NCBI GenBank assembly: GCA_947069175.1
Contig: CAMTDV010000013.1
Location: 53,326,610 to 53,390,609 of the forward strand
Length of the DNA: 64,000 bases
DNA from: Scalesia atractyloides
Taxonomy: Eukaryota; Streptophyta; Magnoliopsida; Asterales; Asteraceae
Direction: 5' to 3'
In this document: positions 48,044-59,360 of the stretch, in pieces
How positions within the stretch are numbered: position 1 is the first letter of the stretch
Layout of the letters: each line of letters begins with the position of its first letter
Position numbers and translations under genes: made by a program
Notes under the pieces: model-generated
Databases searched by the model: none
What the model saw: only the letters and a program-made list of their open reading frames with translations
What the model was told of the DNA's origin: nothing

Positions 48044-49034
48044 AGTTCCACATGCGATCCGACTGGTTGACCCGGTCAGACCTGACAAGGTCAACATTTT
48101 TTTTGAATATTTTATTTTGATTATTATTGTATAAAAATCATTTTTAAATGCTTAAAAATAAGACTTTTAAGCTTAAAATTATATTTTGCACCACAAAAAT
48201 AAACCCAAAAATTCTAATAAAAAGAATTAATTAAAAATATTAACATCTATTTAATTATCGAATTATTACGTTATTACTTAGGTTAGTTTCCTTGGATAAA
48301 TCCAAATTCGTGTGCATTCGTCATCAAACCAAGGAAACGCACCCACTGTGAGTGAATTCTTACAATTTCCCATTTTTATTCATGTTTTGGGGTGTATCAT
48401 ATGTCGTTATATATTTCGTTTATTCATACACTTGTGCTATTACCATTATATGAGCTAACGTGTGATGTAAATGTTATTTGTTGTATTGCGTGTTTACATT
48501 TTGTCAAGTTGCGTGCAAATCATTCATTAGGCCTATCAGTTCCTCGTTGGAGACGAGTTGAGCATCAGGTGCCTCATCAGATTGGCTCCGTTTGATTGAG
48601 CCTTGATCTCATTGTTCATCATTTGATATGTGTGTGTATGCATTAATTGATATTATGTGTTATGTGGTTAAATTTACATATACGTATACTCATATTTGGT
48701 TATGCATATTTTTATTTAAAACAACCAATATAACTAATTCGTTCAAATGCTTTTATAAGATTCACTCGCCAACTTTTGTTGACCCAAAAACCATTTTTTT
48801 ACACATGATACAGGTGAACATGTTGAAGCAAGGAACACATAGGAATTTTGCCTTAGAAGAAAAATAAAGAGTTCATAATTGTTAAGTTTAGAATATGTTG
48901 TACTAATATGTTTGTTGTAATTTCTCATTTAAATTGAAAATAATAAATATGAAACTTTATAGTAAATGTCATGAGCTTTATGAAAATCTAATCATGCCCC
49001 GACTACCATTTCCGCTGCGGGTCAGGGTGTGACA

Positions 49035-49740
49035 GATTGGTATCAGAGCTTTTGACTATAGGGATATAGGATATGTTATTAGACCGTTAGAGCCTATACT
49101 ATAGTTGATTAGATTTTAATTACTTATGTGGTTACATGCAAACTCATGATGTTTATTTGTTTCATATTTGTTACACACACATATACATGCAAACACTTCC
49201 ACTAATATTTTGTGTGATACTTAACGAGTTATACATATTGTCAAACATAACATGCTTACATGTACATTCATCACGCACGTTTCAATTATAACATATTCAA
49301 AACATTCTCATATTTCCTTATTCAATATTTTGTGATGTTTTCATTTTTCAATCTCATCAAAGTGAGTTCTACGACGGGCATGTAGTAACTGGAAGGGTAC
49401 AAGTACCGGTAGTCGAAACGTCCTGTCTAGGTTGGCATTCATATAAATCCAATATAATGGCCTAGTTTGCCTACCTGGGGACTAACGATGAGAGTACGAA
49501 GGACCTATTAGGCCAAAGCATGCCACACCAAACGTCGTTCGAACTAACTCCACCTTTGAGTTGTCACTGTGTCTATACCAGGACACCCTCCGACCTTATA
49601 CTTTGCAATCATGTTTTACGATTTTCATTCGGGTAGCGCGAGTGTTAACAGGCCAACACCAATGTGAACCCTACCAGAGCCCAGTAGTCATGGGGGCCCA
49701 CATGACTACCAAGGCCAAGTATGGGGACATAAGGGGGGCC
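49035..49740 (+). mobile_element. PBS and leader of the outer element (left part)
   Basis: The PBS TGGTATCAGAGC is at 49038-49049. The following leader matches the inner element's leader (CGGGCATGTAGTAACTGGAAGGG, CCTACCTGRGGACTAA, GGGGGCCCACATGACTA). It breaks at 49740 with GGGCC, where the inner element inserted, and resumes at 63095. Confidence 0.85.
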
Positions 49741-49928
49741 TGTAACATTTGTAAAAATCGGGTTTTCAAAACCCGCTCTGTTTTGTAATCGAATATCAAG
49801 TTATAAAAGTTACGTCGAATATTTATGATTATTTTGATTTAAAACAATACATAATTAATAAATAAACTAAACTACAAAAATTATATTTGATAAAAAGTTA
49901 AAATAAAATAAATAAAAAAATTATTGAT

Positions 49929-50008
49929 GCTGCCGGGACTCGAACCCGGGTCAGCCAAGACACACACCTCAGCAACTTAACACACACACACAAGACCACT
50001 CCGCCACA
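49929..50008 (-). other. tRNA-Ser/Leu-like sequence, antisense in inner 5' LTR
   Basis: On the minus strand box A is TGGCGGAGTGG (50006-49996), box B is GGTTCGAGTCC, and the T-arm CCGGG-TTCGAGT-CCCGG is perfect. A seven-T run follows (A7 on plus at 49914-49920). A GT-rich stretch fills the anticodon region, so no anticodon can be read. Confidence 0.65.
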
Positions 50009-50853
50009 TTGTGTTTTCTGCTAACTCTAGGAACACAAATGAAATTTATACACAAACTCAGTTAAAGCCGGTTGCGCCATCTGAGAAACGGTAATCGGCA
50101 AACCAATTGTCGGTTCGTTGTTTATTCACACATTCAGTTTAAAACCGATGCACCGACGGTTTCTAATCAAATCGGAATTGATTAAACTTAAAACCTCATC
50201 ATTTCCGGTTTATAAAACTGAAAAATCATAAAGTCCAGAGTTCTTCAACTTCAGACCACTCTCGCGACTCAGAGATATCATACCAATACTCCATTTCATT
50301 TTCGTCGCATTTCCAGACCATCAGAACGCCTAAAGCAGCTCGCCGGGATTTTCTGCAAAAGTCGTCGGAAAACCGTATTCAACTCAAACCGGTAAAATAC
50401 CTCTACTTTACTGTTTCAAACGATTGTTAGAACCTTACTAACATTAACCCATCGCTCATAATCAACCACAGACGACATTATTGGACTTTCTGTTTTCGCC
50501 GGAAAACTTCTGGAATTGTGGGAAATTCGTTGATTACCGGTATGCTCCTTCCAACGTACTGATAATCAATACTCATTAGTTCAATTTCACATCTAATCCC
50601 TTAAACCTGTTAATTGATTCTCACAGCCGAAAGTTCCAAAAACAGAGCCGACGAACTTCGCCGGATCCTCTGAAGAAGACGATCTATTCGGTATTTTCTT
50701 CCCCAAACTTTTCGGTTCAATGCATTCAAATTGGTCATCATGTTCATTAACTAAATTAATTGCGTATCAGTTGTTTTGATTGATGTCTGTGTTTGTAATG
50801 AAGAAGACGAATTCAAAGATGACATAAGATTAATTAAAATCGGAATTATAAAC

Positions 50854-51269
50854 GGGTTAGACACACAGTCCAGCGGTGGACTGTGTGCAAAATACAAACG
50901 CACGTCCCGAGTTCGATTCCTGCTATACGCACTCCTTGTATAATAACAAGCCTTTTTGTTTAAAAACTAAACCGGGATAACTCAGTTAGTTATTAAGTAT
51001 AATAAAAACCGAGATAATAACCGGGTTAGACACACAGTCTAGCGGTGGACTGTGTGCAACACTAAGTCCTACGTCGCGCGTTCGAAACCGTCACTAGCAC
51101 CGGTCCGTGGAATTAAAATGTTTTTGACAATTTAAAAGAAATTCAGTTAAATTGAATAAGTATATAAATATAATTAAAAACCAGATTATTTCGGGTTAGA
51201 CACGTAGCTCAGTTGGTAGAGCTGCGTGCACGCGTACGGGAGGTCTCGGGTTCGAGCCTCACCCGGCGC
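50854..51269 (+). other. Three tandem tRNA-like modules in inner 5' LTR
   Basis: Modules at 50854-50930, 51022-51100 and 51192-51269, all opening GGGTTAGACAC. The first has CACAGTCCA-GCGG-TGGACTGTG. The second has one change (CACAGTCTAGCGGTGGACTGTG). The third has CACGTAGCTC-AGTTGGTA-GAGCTGCGTG, which contains box A TAGCTCAGTTGG. B-boxes are GAGTTCGATTCC, GCGTTCGAAACC and GGGTTCGAGCC. Each is followed within about 30-80 bases by a run of five or more T. Confidence 0.78.
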
Positions 51270-51289
51270 AAATTAATTCGCTGACCGAA

Positions 51290-51320
51290 CCGGTCAACGG
51301 TCAACGGTCAACGGTCAACG
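51290..51320 (+). repeat. GGTCAAC heptamer array (W-box-like)
   Basis: Four GGTCAAC units run from about 51291 to 51319; the 3' LTR has two (about 59383-59396). The inverse GTTGACC contains the W-box TTGACC bound by WRKY factors. Related TTGACC/TTGACT clusters occur at 15310-15372 and 61002-61042. Confidence 0.7.
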
Positions 51321-52366
51321 CTAAATAAACAATTTTTTTATATTTTTATTTATTTAATTTAATTTAAAAATCAATTAAAAATACTTAAAAATAACATTTT
51401 TAAAGATAGAAAATAGCCATAAACTCACAAAAATATATCTAAAAATATCATTAAAATCCTTAATAAAATCCACCCATTTAATATATTTTTCCGTTATTAT
51501 TTAGGTTAGTAATCCCGTTGTTCCGCTCATCTAATTCGTGCGCATATCACCATCTCCAATCCAACGCACCCAAGGTGAGTGAATCTTACAAATTCCCCGT
51601 TTTAATCACGTTTTGGGGTGTATCATGTGTCTTTGTATATATATTATAACTAAATCATTGTGCATGCATCATATCATGAACATGTGTATTCAGTTTGTTG
51701 CTGTTAAGTAGTTATTATTCGATGCAATTTATTATTCAGTACATGCAATTTCATAGGCCGCCGCTCCCCATTATATTATGAGCGTTGAGCATGTTCCCCA
51801 TTTCATTATGAGGTTCCTTGATCGCATAGACATTTTCGTTTTCAGTACATGCAATACGATCGGCTCCGTTTGATTGAGCCTTGATCGCACAGTTTCATTT
51901 ATGTTATTTACAGTATGATGTTGGTATGTTCATGTATGCTGTCATATGTTATTGTATGTTGTAGTGTGACTGCTATTTGCCATTGCTTGATTAGTTACAT
52001 TTGCTCATCTATGATTATGCACAATCTTTCATTGATAAATTAACAATTAATTTATTAATAAATGTTTATCTAATAAGGTTCACTCGCCAACTTATGTTGA
52101 CCCAAAAACTCCCATTTTACACATGATACAGGTGAACCAGCAGCAGCTAGGAACACATAGGACTTGGACTAGAAGAATAAAACGATTTAGAGTTGGGATT
52201 GTTATGCTTGGTTTATTTCCTTTGTATTGAATAAACATGTTTGGATATTTGAAAATGTAACTTTGACTTTATTAAATATGAAACAAATTAGTAAATGTCA
52301 TGAGCTTTGGTGATAACCCAATTATGCCCCGACTCTTATTCCGCTGCGGGTCGGGGTGTGACAGAT

Positions 52367-52378
52367 TGGTATCAGAGC
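52367..52378 (+). other. Primer-binding site of inner element
   Basis: TGGTATCAGAGC, three bases after the LTR end, complementary to the 3' end of initiator tRNA-Met. Confidence 0.92.
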
Positions 52379-53190
52379 CATGGCTATAGGGATATAGGAT
52401 AGGTTATTAGACCCTTAGAGCCTATACTATAGTCGATTAGAAACTTATAAGATTTTTGTGTGTTACATGCCAAATTTCATGATGTTTATATGTTTTATGT
52501 TAAATGTTACATTTGATATTGTGCAAGCATGTTCATAAGTATGTATTATCATATAATGCCTATCATGACTCGTAGCCTATCATGACTCGTATACTCATAA
52601 CATATCACATCCATGAAAGCACACACCACATCATGATTGCTTTTACAACGATTTTCGTGTTTTCAAATCTCATCAAAGTGAGTTCTCATGACGGGCATGT
52701 AGTAACTGGAAGGGTACCAGTACCGGTAGTCGGAACGTCCTGTCTAGGCTGGCATTCGTATAAATCCAAAATAAAGGACCAGTTTGCCTACCTGAGGACT
52801 AATGATGAGAGTACGAAGTACCTATTAGGCCAAAGCATGCTATACCAAACGTCGTGGGAGCTAACCCCACTTTGAGTTGTCATTGTGTCTACAACTGGAC
52901 ACGTTCCGACCAAACATCGCATGAACATATTTTGTGGTTTGCATTCGGGGGATGCAAGTGTTAAAATGCCAATACTAATGTGAATCCTACCAAGCCAATA
53001 GCCATGGGGGCCCACATGACTATGTAGGTGAAGGTATGGGGGACATTTGAGGCCCAACATGAGCGAACCCAAGACATCCTATGGATGTAGTTGCATTATT
53101 GATATTTGTGTTATTTTCATTTTCTTAAAGACACATGACACCCAAAAAGACACCATAAACTCACAATCTTCTCATTTTATGATCCTGTAG
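52379..53190 (+). other. Untranslated leader of inner element
   Basis: No coding frame is supported. It is homologous to the outer leader at 49050-49740 and 63095-63236, which fixes the nested insertion point. Confidence 0.75.
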
Positions 53191-55746
53191 ATGTTGTCTA
53201 GACAGCAACGAAGGGGTAAAAGATCGGGAAGGTCTCAGGAATGTTTGGCCACTCAGATCGCGAAACAAATGGCCACGATACTGCCTGACATTGTGGTCCA
53301 AGTACAACAATCCCTTGCTACAAATCCTACTAACCCTCCCCAACAACAGGACCAGAACATCGACAACCCTCCTACCAGCAAGTGCTCTTACAAACATTTT
53401 AAGTCCTGTGATCCTCCTAAATTTGAAGGGACCGAGGGTGTCACTGCTCTCCTACATTGGTTCGAGGAGATGGAAAGCACCTTTCTAAACTGCGATTGTC
53501 CTGAGGATCGCAAGGTGCGATACGCCACCGGGAGACTACTTGGTGTAGCTCTCACTTGGTGGAATACTGAGAAAGGGAAGAGGGGAACTGAAGATGCGAT
53601 GGCCTTAACTTGGGAGGAGTTAAGGGAAATCATGACTAGTCGTTTCTGTCCTAGAAGTGAAATTAAGAAGTTGGAGGATGAATTTCATGCTCTAAAGCAA
53701 AAGGAGGGTGATCACACTACCTACAACAAGAGGTTCTTGGAGTTGAACCAAATGGTTCCAAATTTATTCACTCCAACCTATCGTCTGATCGAGCATTATA
53801 TTCGAGGACTTCCCTCGAAAATCCAAGATTCAGTTCTCAGCGTTTCACCAGTAACACTTGAAGCTGCTATGGAGTTAGCAACTGAACTGACCGAAAACCG
53901 AATTCACAACGGGAAGTTCAAAGAAGAGAAGAAGAAAGCCCCTGTTGAGGGACAAATTTCAAACCACCCCATTCCTTCCTCTAAGTTTGCTAACAAGAGG
54001 AAGCGTAACACCAGAAATTTTGCAGTTACCCAAACCAACACCCCTATTCCTGCTGCACCCATTACTCAAGTCACTCCTTCACCCGCACCATACAGAAGAC
54101 CCTACACTGGCCCGTTACCAAAATGTAACCGTTGCCAATATCACCATTCCCCTGATCATCCTTGCCAATACTGCACCGGCTGCGGTCGCGCAGGACATAC
54201 TGTTCAAACCTGCCGCATGCCTCAACGAACAAACCACCACCAACCTTTAACCCAAACCCACCAACAGTTAATGGGTCAAGCCCAACAACCCCTACCATTT
54301 CCACCCACCCAACATTTAGCCCAAACATACTACCAACCCAATTATCCTATGGGCCAACCTATGCGGGCTTGCTTCAATTGCGGAGACCCCAGCCACTTCA
54401 GAAACACTTGTCCAAGGTTGGTAAACATTATTCATGCTCAGGCCCAAGCCAACCCAGTGAATCAAGCAAACCAAGCTCCTCCACCTGCAAGAGGAAGAGC
54501 TTTCAATATTAACGCGAACCAGGCCAGAGCTGATGGCAATGTGGTCAACGGTACGTTCCTTATAAATGATAGATATGCCTCTATGTTATTTGATACTGGT
54601 GCGGATAGAAGTTTTGTGTCATTAGAATTTGAACCTATCTTAAGCAAAAATCGGGATAAGCTCACGGAATCCATAACGGTAGAAGTTGCGGACGGGAAAC
54701 CAGTTTCATTAGACTCTATTTTACGCAACTGTACACTCACCTTAAACGACCACGATTTCTCAGTCGACCTTATTCCTATGAAGCTGGGAAGTTTTGACAT
54801 CATAATCGGTATGGATTGGCTCAGCCAACATCAGGCGGAAGTTGTATGTCGTGAAAAATATATTCGTATTCCTCTTTCAAACGGCCAGACTCTTCGAATC
54901 ATTGGAGAAACCTCGTCGAAAGGGCTCAGCTTAATGTCTTGTCTTCAAGCTCAAAAATATCTTCGCAAGAACTATGTCGCGTTTTTAGCTCATATCATCA
55001 AAAAGGGAACCATGGAGAAGAAACTTGAAGACATTCCTGTAGTAAAGGACTTCCCACAAGTTTTTCCTGACTACATTTCAGGACTTCCTCCAGTTAGAGA
55101 CGTCGAATTCCGTATTGATCTTATACCTGGTGCTACACCAGTTGCAAAGTCTCCATATAGGTTAGCCCCCTCTGAAATGCAAGAGCTAGCCAGTCAATTG
55201 CAAGAGTTGACTGACAAGGGATTTATACGTCCTAGCTCGTCGCCTTGGGGTGCACCTGTCCTTTTTGTAAAGAAGAAAGATGGATCTTTTCGTATGTGCA
55301 TCGACTACAGAGAGCTCAACAAGTTAACAATCAAGAATCGCTATCCTTTACCTCGCATTGATGATCTTCTTGACCAACTACAAGGTGCCAGCTGCTTTTC
55401 AAAAATCGATCTTCGATCTGGCTATCATCAACTTAGAGTGCATGAGGAAGACGTCCCTAAGACTGCTTTTCGAACTCGTTATGGCCACTATGAATTCATG
55501 GTTATGCCATTTGGATTAACCAACGCACCAACTGTCTTCATGGACCTAATGAACAGAGTCTGCAAACCTTATCTTGATCGATTTGTTATAGTCTTCATCG
55601 ACGATATTCTTATTTATTCAAAATCTAAATCTGATCATGAGCGTCATCTTCGACTCGTTCTTGCACTTCTAGAAAAGGAAAAGCATTATGCCAAGTTCTC
55701 CAAATGTGAATTCTGGTTAAAAGAGGTGCAATTCCTCGGCATGTAG
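53191..55746 (+). CDS. gag-pol: Ty3 gag-pol: Gag, protease and start of reverse transcriptase
   Basis: An 851-codon frame. The Gag domain (residues about 75-220) includes LLHWFEEMESTFLNCDCPED and ATGRLLGVALTWWNTEK. Two CCHC knuckles follow: CTGCGRAGHTVQTC from residue 328 and CFNCGDPSHFRNTC from residue 394. The aspartic protease motif LFDTGADRSFVS has its aspartate at residue 468. RT motifs run from about residue 640, with KIDLRSGYHQL and FIDDILIYSK (residues 802-811, the active-site IDD). A one-base loss at about 55740 (after FLG) brings a stop at 55744-55746, and the RT continues in another frame from 55742. Gag packages element RNA; Pol copies and integrates it. Lineage is Tekay/Del-like by long LTRs and Pol motifs. 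Confidence 0.93.
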   Translation: MLSRQQRRGKRSGRSQECLATQIAKQMATILPDIVVQVQQSLATNPTNPPQQQDQNIDNPPTSKCSYKHFKSCDPPKFEGTEGVTALLHWFEEMESTFLNCDCPEDRKVRYATGRLLGVALTWWNTEKGKRGTEDAMALTWEELREIMTSRFCPRSEIKKLEDEFHALKQKEGDHTTYNKRFLELNQMVPNLFTPTYRLIEHYIRGLPSKIQDSVLSVSPVTLEAAMELATELTENRIHNGKFKEEKKKAPVEGQISNHPIPSSKFANKRKRNTRNFAVTQTNTPIPAAPITQVTPSPAPYRRPYTGPLPKCNRCQYHHSPDHPCQYCTGCGRAGHTVQTCRMPQRTNHHQPLTQTHQQLMGQAQQPLPFPPTQHLAQTYYQPNYPMGQPMRACFNCGDPSHFRNTCPRLVNIIHAQAQANPVNQANQAPPPARGRAFNINANQARADGNVVNGTFLINDRYASMLFDTGADRSFVSLEFEPILSKNRDKLTESITVEVADGKPVSLDSILRNCTLTLNDHDFSVDLIPMKLGSFDIIIGMDWLSQHQAEVVCREKYIRIPLSNGQTLRIIGETSSKGLSLMSCLQAQKYLRKNYVAFLAHIIKKGTMEKKLEDIPVVKDFPQVFPDYISGLPPVRDVEFRIDLIPGATPVAKSPYRLAPSEMQELASQLQELTDKGFIRPSSSPWGAPVLFVKKKDGSFRMCIDYRELNKLTIKNRYPLPRIDDLLDQLQGASCFSKIDLRSGYHQLRVHEEDVPKTAFRTRYGHYEFMVMPFGLTNAPTVFMDLMNRVCKPYLDRFVIVFIDDILIYSKSKSDHERHLRLVLALLEKEKHYAKFSKCEFWLKEVQFLGM

Positions 55747-56555
55747 TTAATGACAAAGGAATACATGTTGACCCTTCAAAGATCAAAGCAGTTCAAGAAT
55801 GGCAAGCTCCACGTACACCAACTGAAGTAAGATCTTTCCTTGGACTAGCTGGCTATTATCGTCGGTTCATTTCAAACTTCTCTCGCATTGCTGTCCCACT
55901 CACGGCTTTAACTCATAAGGGAAAACCTTTCGTATGGGGACCCAAGCAAGAAGAAGCCTTTCAAACTCTTAAACAAAAACTTTGTGATGCACCAATCCTC
56001 ACTCTTCCTGAAGGTTGTGATGATTTTGTAGTCTATTGCGACGCATTAGGGCAAGGATTAGGCTGCGTTCTCATGCAAAGAGGAAAAGTCATAGCTTATG
56101 CCTCGAGACAACTCAAGACGCATGAAAAGAACTACACCACTCATGACCTAGAACTTGGAGCCGTTGTATTCGCTCTTAAGATATGGAGACATTATCTCTA
56201 TGGTACTAAGTGTGAAATATACACTGACCACAAGAGTCTTCAACATATCTTCAATCAAAAAGAGTTAAACATGAGGCAACGAAGATGGGTCGAACTTCTG
56301 AATGATTACGACTGTGAAATTAGATACCACCCTGGTAAAGCGAATGTGGTGGCTGATGCACTTAGTCGAAAGGGTTATGCGAACTCCATTCATCTTCTAT
56401 GTTCGCAAATTATAACCGACATTAAAGATCAAATTCGAGAAGCCCAACACGTTTCAATAACAGAAGAAGATGTACGAAAGGAGATGTCCTGTGGAGCCGA
56501 GCTTAAACTTGAAACCAAATCAGACGGTATTCTGTATTACCTAGATCGTATCTAG
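55742..56555 (+). pseudogene. Ty3 pol continuation: RT thumb and RNase H
   Basis: In the frame shifted from the main ORF, RT connection motifs PRTPTEVRSFLGLAGYYRRF and the RNase H core follow. VVYCDALGQGLGCVLMQ contains the first catalytic D (an A replaces the usual S after it). TTHDLELGAVVFALKIWRHY carries the catalytic E, and YTDHKSLQHIF the next D. A TAG at 56553-56555 ends the frame just after YLDRI; reading resumes in the same frame, so it is a nonsense change (Trp codon likely). Confidence 0.85.
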
Positions 56556-57863
56556 ATTCCTAACCACAACAATCTTCGTGAAACTCTTATGAATGAAGCT
56601 CACAAAACGCGATATTCTATACACCCAGGAGCCGATAAGATGTATCAAGACCTACGATACACCTATTGGTGGCCTGGAATGAAGAAGGATATTGCCGTTT
56701 TTGTTTCCAAGTGCCTCACATGTTCCAAGGTGAAGGCTGAACACCAAAGACCCTCAGGACTTCTAGTCCAACCGGAAATACCTGTATGGAAGTGGGAAAA
56801 TATAACCATGGATTTCATTACCGGGTTACCTCGCACTTCTGGTGGGTATGACACTATATGGGTGATTATAGACCGACTTACAAAATCAGCTCACTTTATT
56901 CCTATCCGCGAAGATTTCAAAAACGAAAAGCTTGCACGTATTTATATCAACGAAATCGTAAGCCGACATGGGGTACCGTTAATTATTATTTCTGATCGTG
57001 ATGGTCGTTTCACCTCACGAACATGGCAAGCAGTACAATCCGCTATGGGCACACGATTAGATCTCAGTACCGCCTATCATCCTCAAACTGATGGACAGTC
57101 TGAGCGCACCATTCAAACTCTTGAAGATATGCTTAGAGCATGTGTCATAGACTTCAAGGGAAATTGGGACGCCCACCTACCATTAGTTGAATTTTCGTAC
57201 AACAACAGCTATCATTCGAGCATCGGCATGGCACCTTTTGAAGCCTTATATGGTCGTAAGTGCCGATCTCCTGTATGTTGGCACGAGATTGGGGAAGCAC
57301 AAATTACTGGTCCAGAATTGATCCAAGAAACCACAGATAAGATTCATCAAATTCGAAACAATCTTCTAGCGGCTCAAAGTCGTCAAAAGAGTTATGCCGA
57401 TAAACGACGGAAGCCCTTAGAGTTTAACATTGGTGATCATGTGCTTTTAAACGTATCACCGTGGAAGGGAGTAGTTCGTTTTGGTCAAAAGGGGAAGCTA
57501 GCACCTCGTTACGTAGGACCTTTCAAGATACTCGAAAGAGTAGGTCCTGTAGCATACAAGCTTGACCTACCAGAAGAACTCAACAGGATTCATCCCACAT
57601 TCCACGTGTCGAACTTGAAGAAGTGCCTCGCTGATGAAAATCTCCATATTCCGCTAGAAGATATTCAGATTGATGAATCTATGCATTTTATTGAAAGACC
57701 GGTGGAGATCATGGACTACGGGGAGAAACGTCTTCGACGAAGTCGCATTCCAATTGTTAGGGTACGCTGGGAGTCGAAACGGGGACCTGAGTTTACTTGG
57801 GAACGTGAAGACTCAATGCGTGAAAAATACCCGCATCTTTTTCCTACTACTTCAACTACTTAA
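56556..57863 (+). pseudogene. Ty3 integrase with C-terminal chromodomain-like tail
   Basis: Same frame as the RNase H piece; an ATG at 56589 opens 424 codons. The zinc-binding N-terminus (HPGADKMYQDL, then CLTCSKVKAEHQ) is present. The core has MDFITGLPR (first D), IISDRDGRFTS (second D) and YHPQTDGQSERTIQTLED (E). The C-terminal part includes GPFKILERVGPVAYKLDLP and IHPTFHVSNLKKCL. The tail RSRIPIVRVRWESKRGPEFT occupies the chromodomain position but lacks a clear aromatic cage, so I call it chromodomain-like. It ends at 57863, 34 bp before the 3' LTR. Confidence 0.9.
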
Positions 57864-57879
57864 ATTTCGGGACGAAATT

Positions 57880-57897
57880 CCTAAAAGTAGGGGATAC
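57880..57897 (+). other. Polypurine tract of inner element
   Basis: CCTAAAAGTAGGGGATAC directly precedes the 3' LTR TGTAACATTTG. Purine-rich and in the right position to prime plus-strand synthesis. Confidence 0.7.
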
Positions 57898-58085
57898 TGT
57901 AACATTTGTAAAAATCGGGTTTTCAAAACCCGCTCCGTTTTGTAATCGAATATCAAGTTATAAAAGTTACGTCGAATATTTATGATTATTTTGATTTAAA
58001 ACAATACATAATTAATAAATAAACTAAACTACAAAAATTATATTTGATAAAAAGTTAAAATAAAATAAATAAAAAAATTATTGAT

Positions 58086-58165
58086 GCTGCCGGGACTCGA
58101 ACCCGGGTCAGCCAAGACACACACCTCAGCAACTTAACACACACACACAAGACCACTCCGCCACA
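58086..58165 (-). other. tRNA-Ser/Leu-like sequence, antisense in inner 3' LTR
   Basis: Identical in box A (minus strand 58163-58153), box B and T-arm to the 5' LTR copy at 49929-50008, with the same T-run. Confidence 0.65.
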
Positions 58166-59010
58166 TTGTGTTTTCTGTTAACTCTAGGAACACAAATGAA
58201 ATTTATACACAAACTCAGTTAAAGCCGGTTGCGCCATCTGAGAAACGGTAATCGGCAAACCAATCGTCAATTCGTTGTTTATTCACACATTCAGTTTATA
58301 ACCGATGCACCGACGGTTTCTAATCAAATCGGAATTGATTAAACTTAAAACCTCATCATTTCCGGTTTTTAAAACTGAAAAATCATAAAGTCCAGAGTTC
58401 TTCAACTTCAGACCACTCTCGCGACTCAGAGATGTCATACCAATACTCCATTTCATTTTCGTCGCATTTCCAGACCATCAGAACGCCTAAAGCAGCTCGC
58501 CGGAATTTTCTGCAAAAGTCGCCAGAAAACCGTATTCAACTCAAACCGGTAAAATACCTCTACTTTACTGTTTCAAACGATTGTTAGAACCTTACTAACA
58601 TTAACCCATCGCTCATAATCAACCACAGACGACATTATTGGACTTTCTGTTTTCGCCGGAAAACTTCTGGAATTGTCGGAAACTCGTTGATTACCGGTAT
58701 GCTCCTTCCAACGTACTGATAATCAATACTCATTAGTTCAATTTCACATCTAATCCCTTAAACCTGTTAATTGATTCTCACAGCTGAAAGTTCCAAAATC
58801 AGAGCCAACGAACTTCGCCGGATCCTCTGAAGAAGACGATCTATTCGGTATTTTCTTCCCCAAACTTTTCGCTTCAATGCATTCAAATTGGTCATCATGT
58901 TCATTAACTAAATTAATCGCGTATCAGTTGTTTTGATTGATGTTTGTGTTTGTAATGAAGAAGACGAATTCAAAGATGACATAAGATTAATTAAAATCGG
59001 AATTATAAAC

Positions 59011-59360
59011 GGGTTAGACACACAGTCCAGCGGTGGACTGTGTGCAAAATACAAACGCACGTCCCGAGTTCGATTCTTGCTATACGCACTCCTTGTATAA
59101 TAACACGCCTTTTTGTTTAAAAACTAAACCGGGATAACTCAGTTAGTTATTAAGTATAATAAAAACCGAGATAATAACCGGGTTAGACAGACAGTCCAGC
59201 GGTGGACTGTGTGCAACACTAAGTCCTACATCGCGCGTTCGAAACCCGTCACTAGCACCGGTCCGTGGAATTAAAATGTTTTCGGGTTAGACACGTAGCT
59301 CAGTTGGTAGAGCTGCGTGCACGCGTACGGGAGGTCTCGGGTTCGAGCCTCACCCGCGGC
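59011..59360 (+). other. Three tandem tRNA-like modules in inner 3' LTR
   Basis: Modules at 59011-59088, 59179-59257 and 59283-59360. Same hairpins as in the 5' LTR, with GACAGACAGTCCA in the second module. The spacer before the third module is shortened by deletion while the module itself is intact. Confidence 0.78.

Larger units (their letters stand above)
46721..49034 (+). mobile_element. 5' LTR of the outer Ty3 (Tekay/Del-like) element
   Basis: It starts TGTAACATTTGTGTAAACGG and ends GGGTCAGGGTGTGACA (2314 bp), followed by a PBS at 49038-49049. TATAAATG at 47288-47295 is a likely promoter. The same family as the other four LTR copies, but diverged. It carries four tRNA-like sequences. 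Confidence 0.88.
49741..52363 (+). mobile_element. Inner element 5' LTR
   Basis: It starts TGTAACATTTGTAAAAATCG and ends TCGGGGTGTGACA (2623 bp). TATAAAAC at 50211-50218 is the likely TATA box, so modules at 50854-51269 would be transcribed. The hairpin CGATCGGCTC..GAGCCTTGATCG is at 51857-51887. About 50 bp including one hairpin unit present in the 3' LTR are missing near 51820-51835. Confidence 0.92.

Noticed and set aside
50854..51269. Functional tRNA genes
   Set aside because: Acceptor and anticodon arms are too degenerate, and the D-stem too long. Called tRNA-like only.
57700..57863. Canonical chromodomain at the integrase C-terminus
   Set aside because: The aromatic-cage residues are not clear by eye; described as chromodomain-like.
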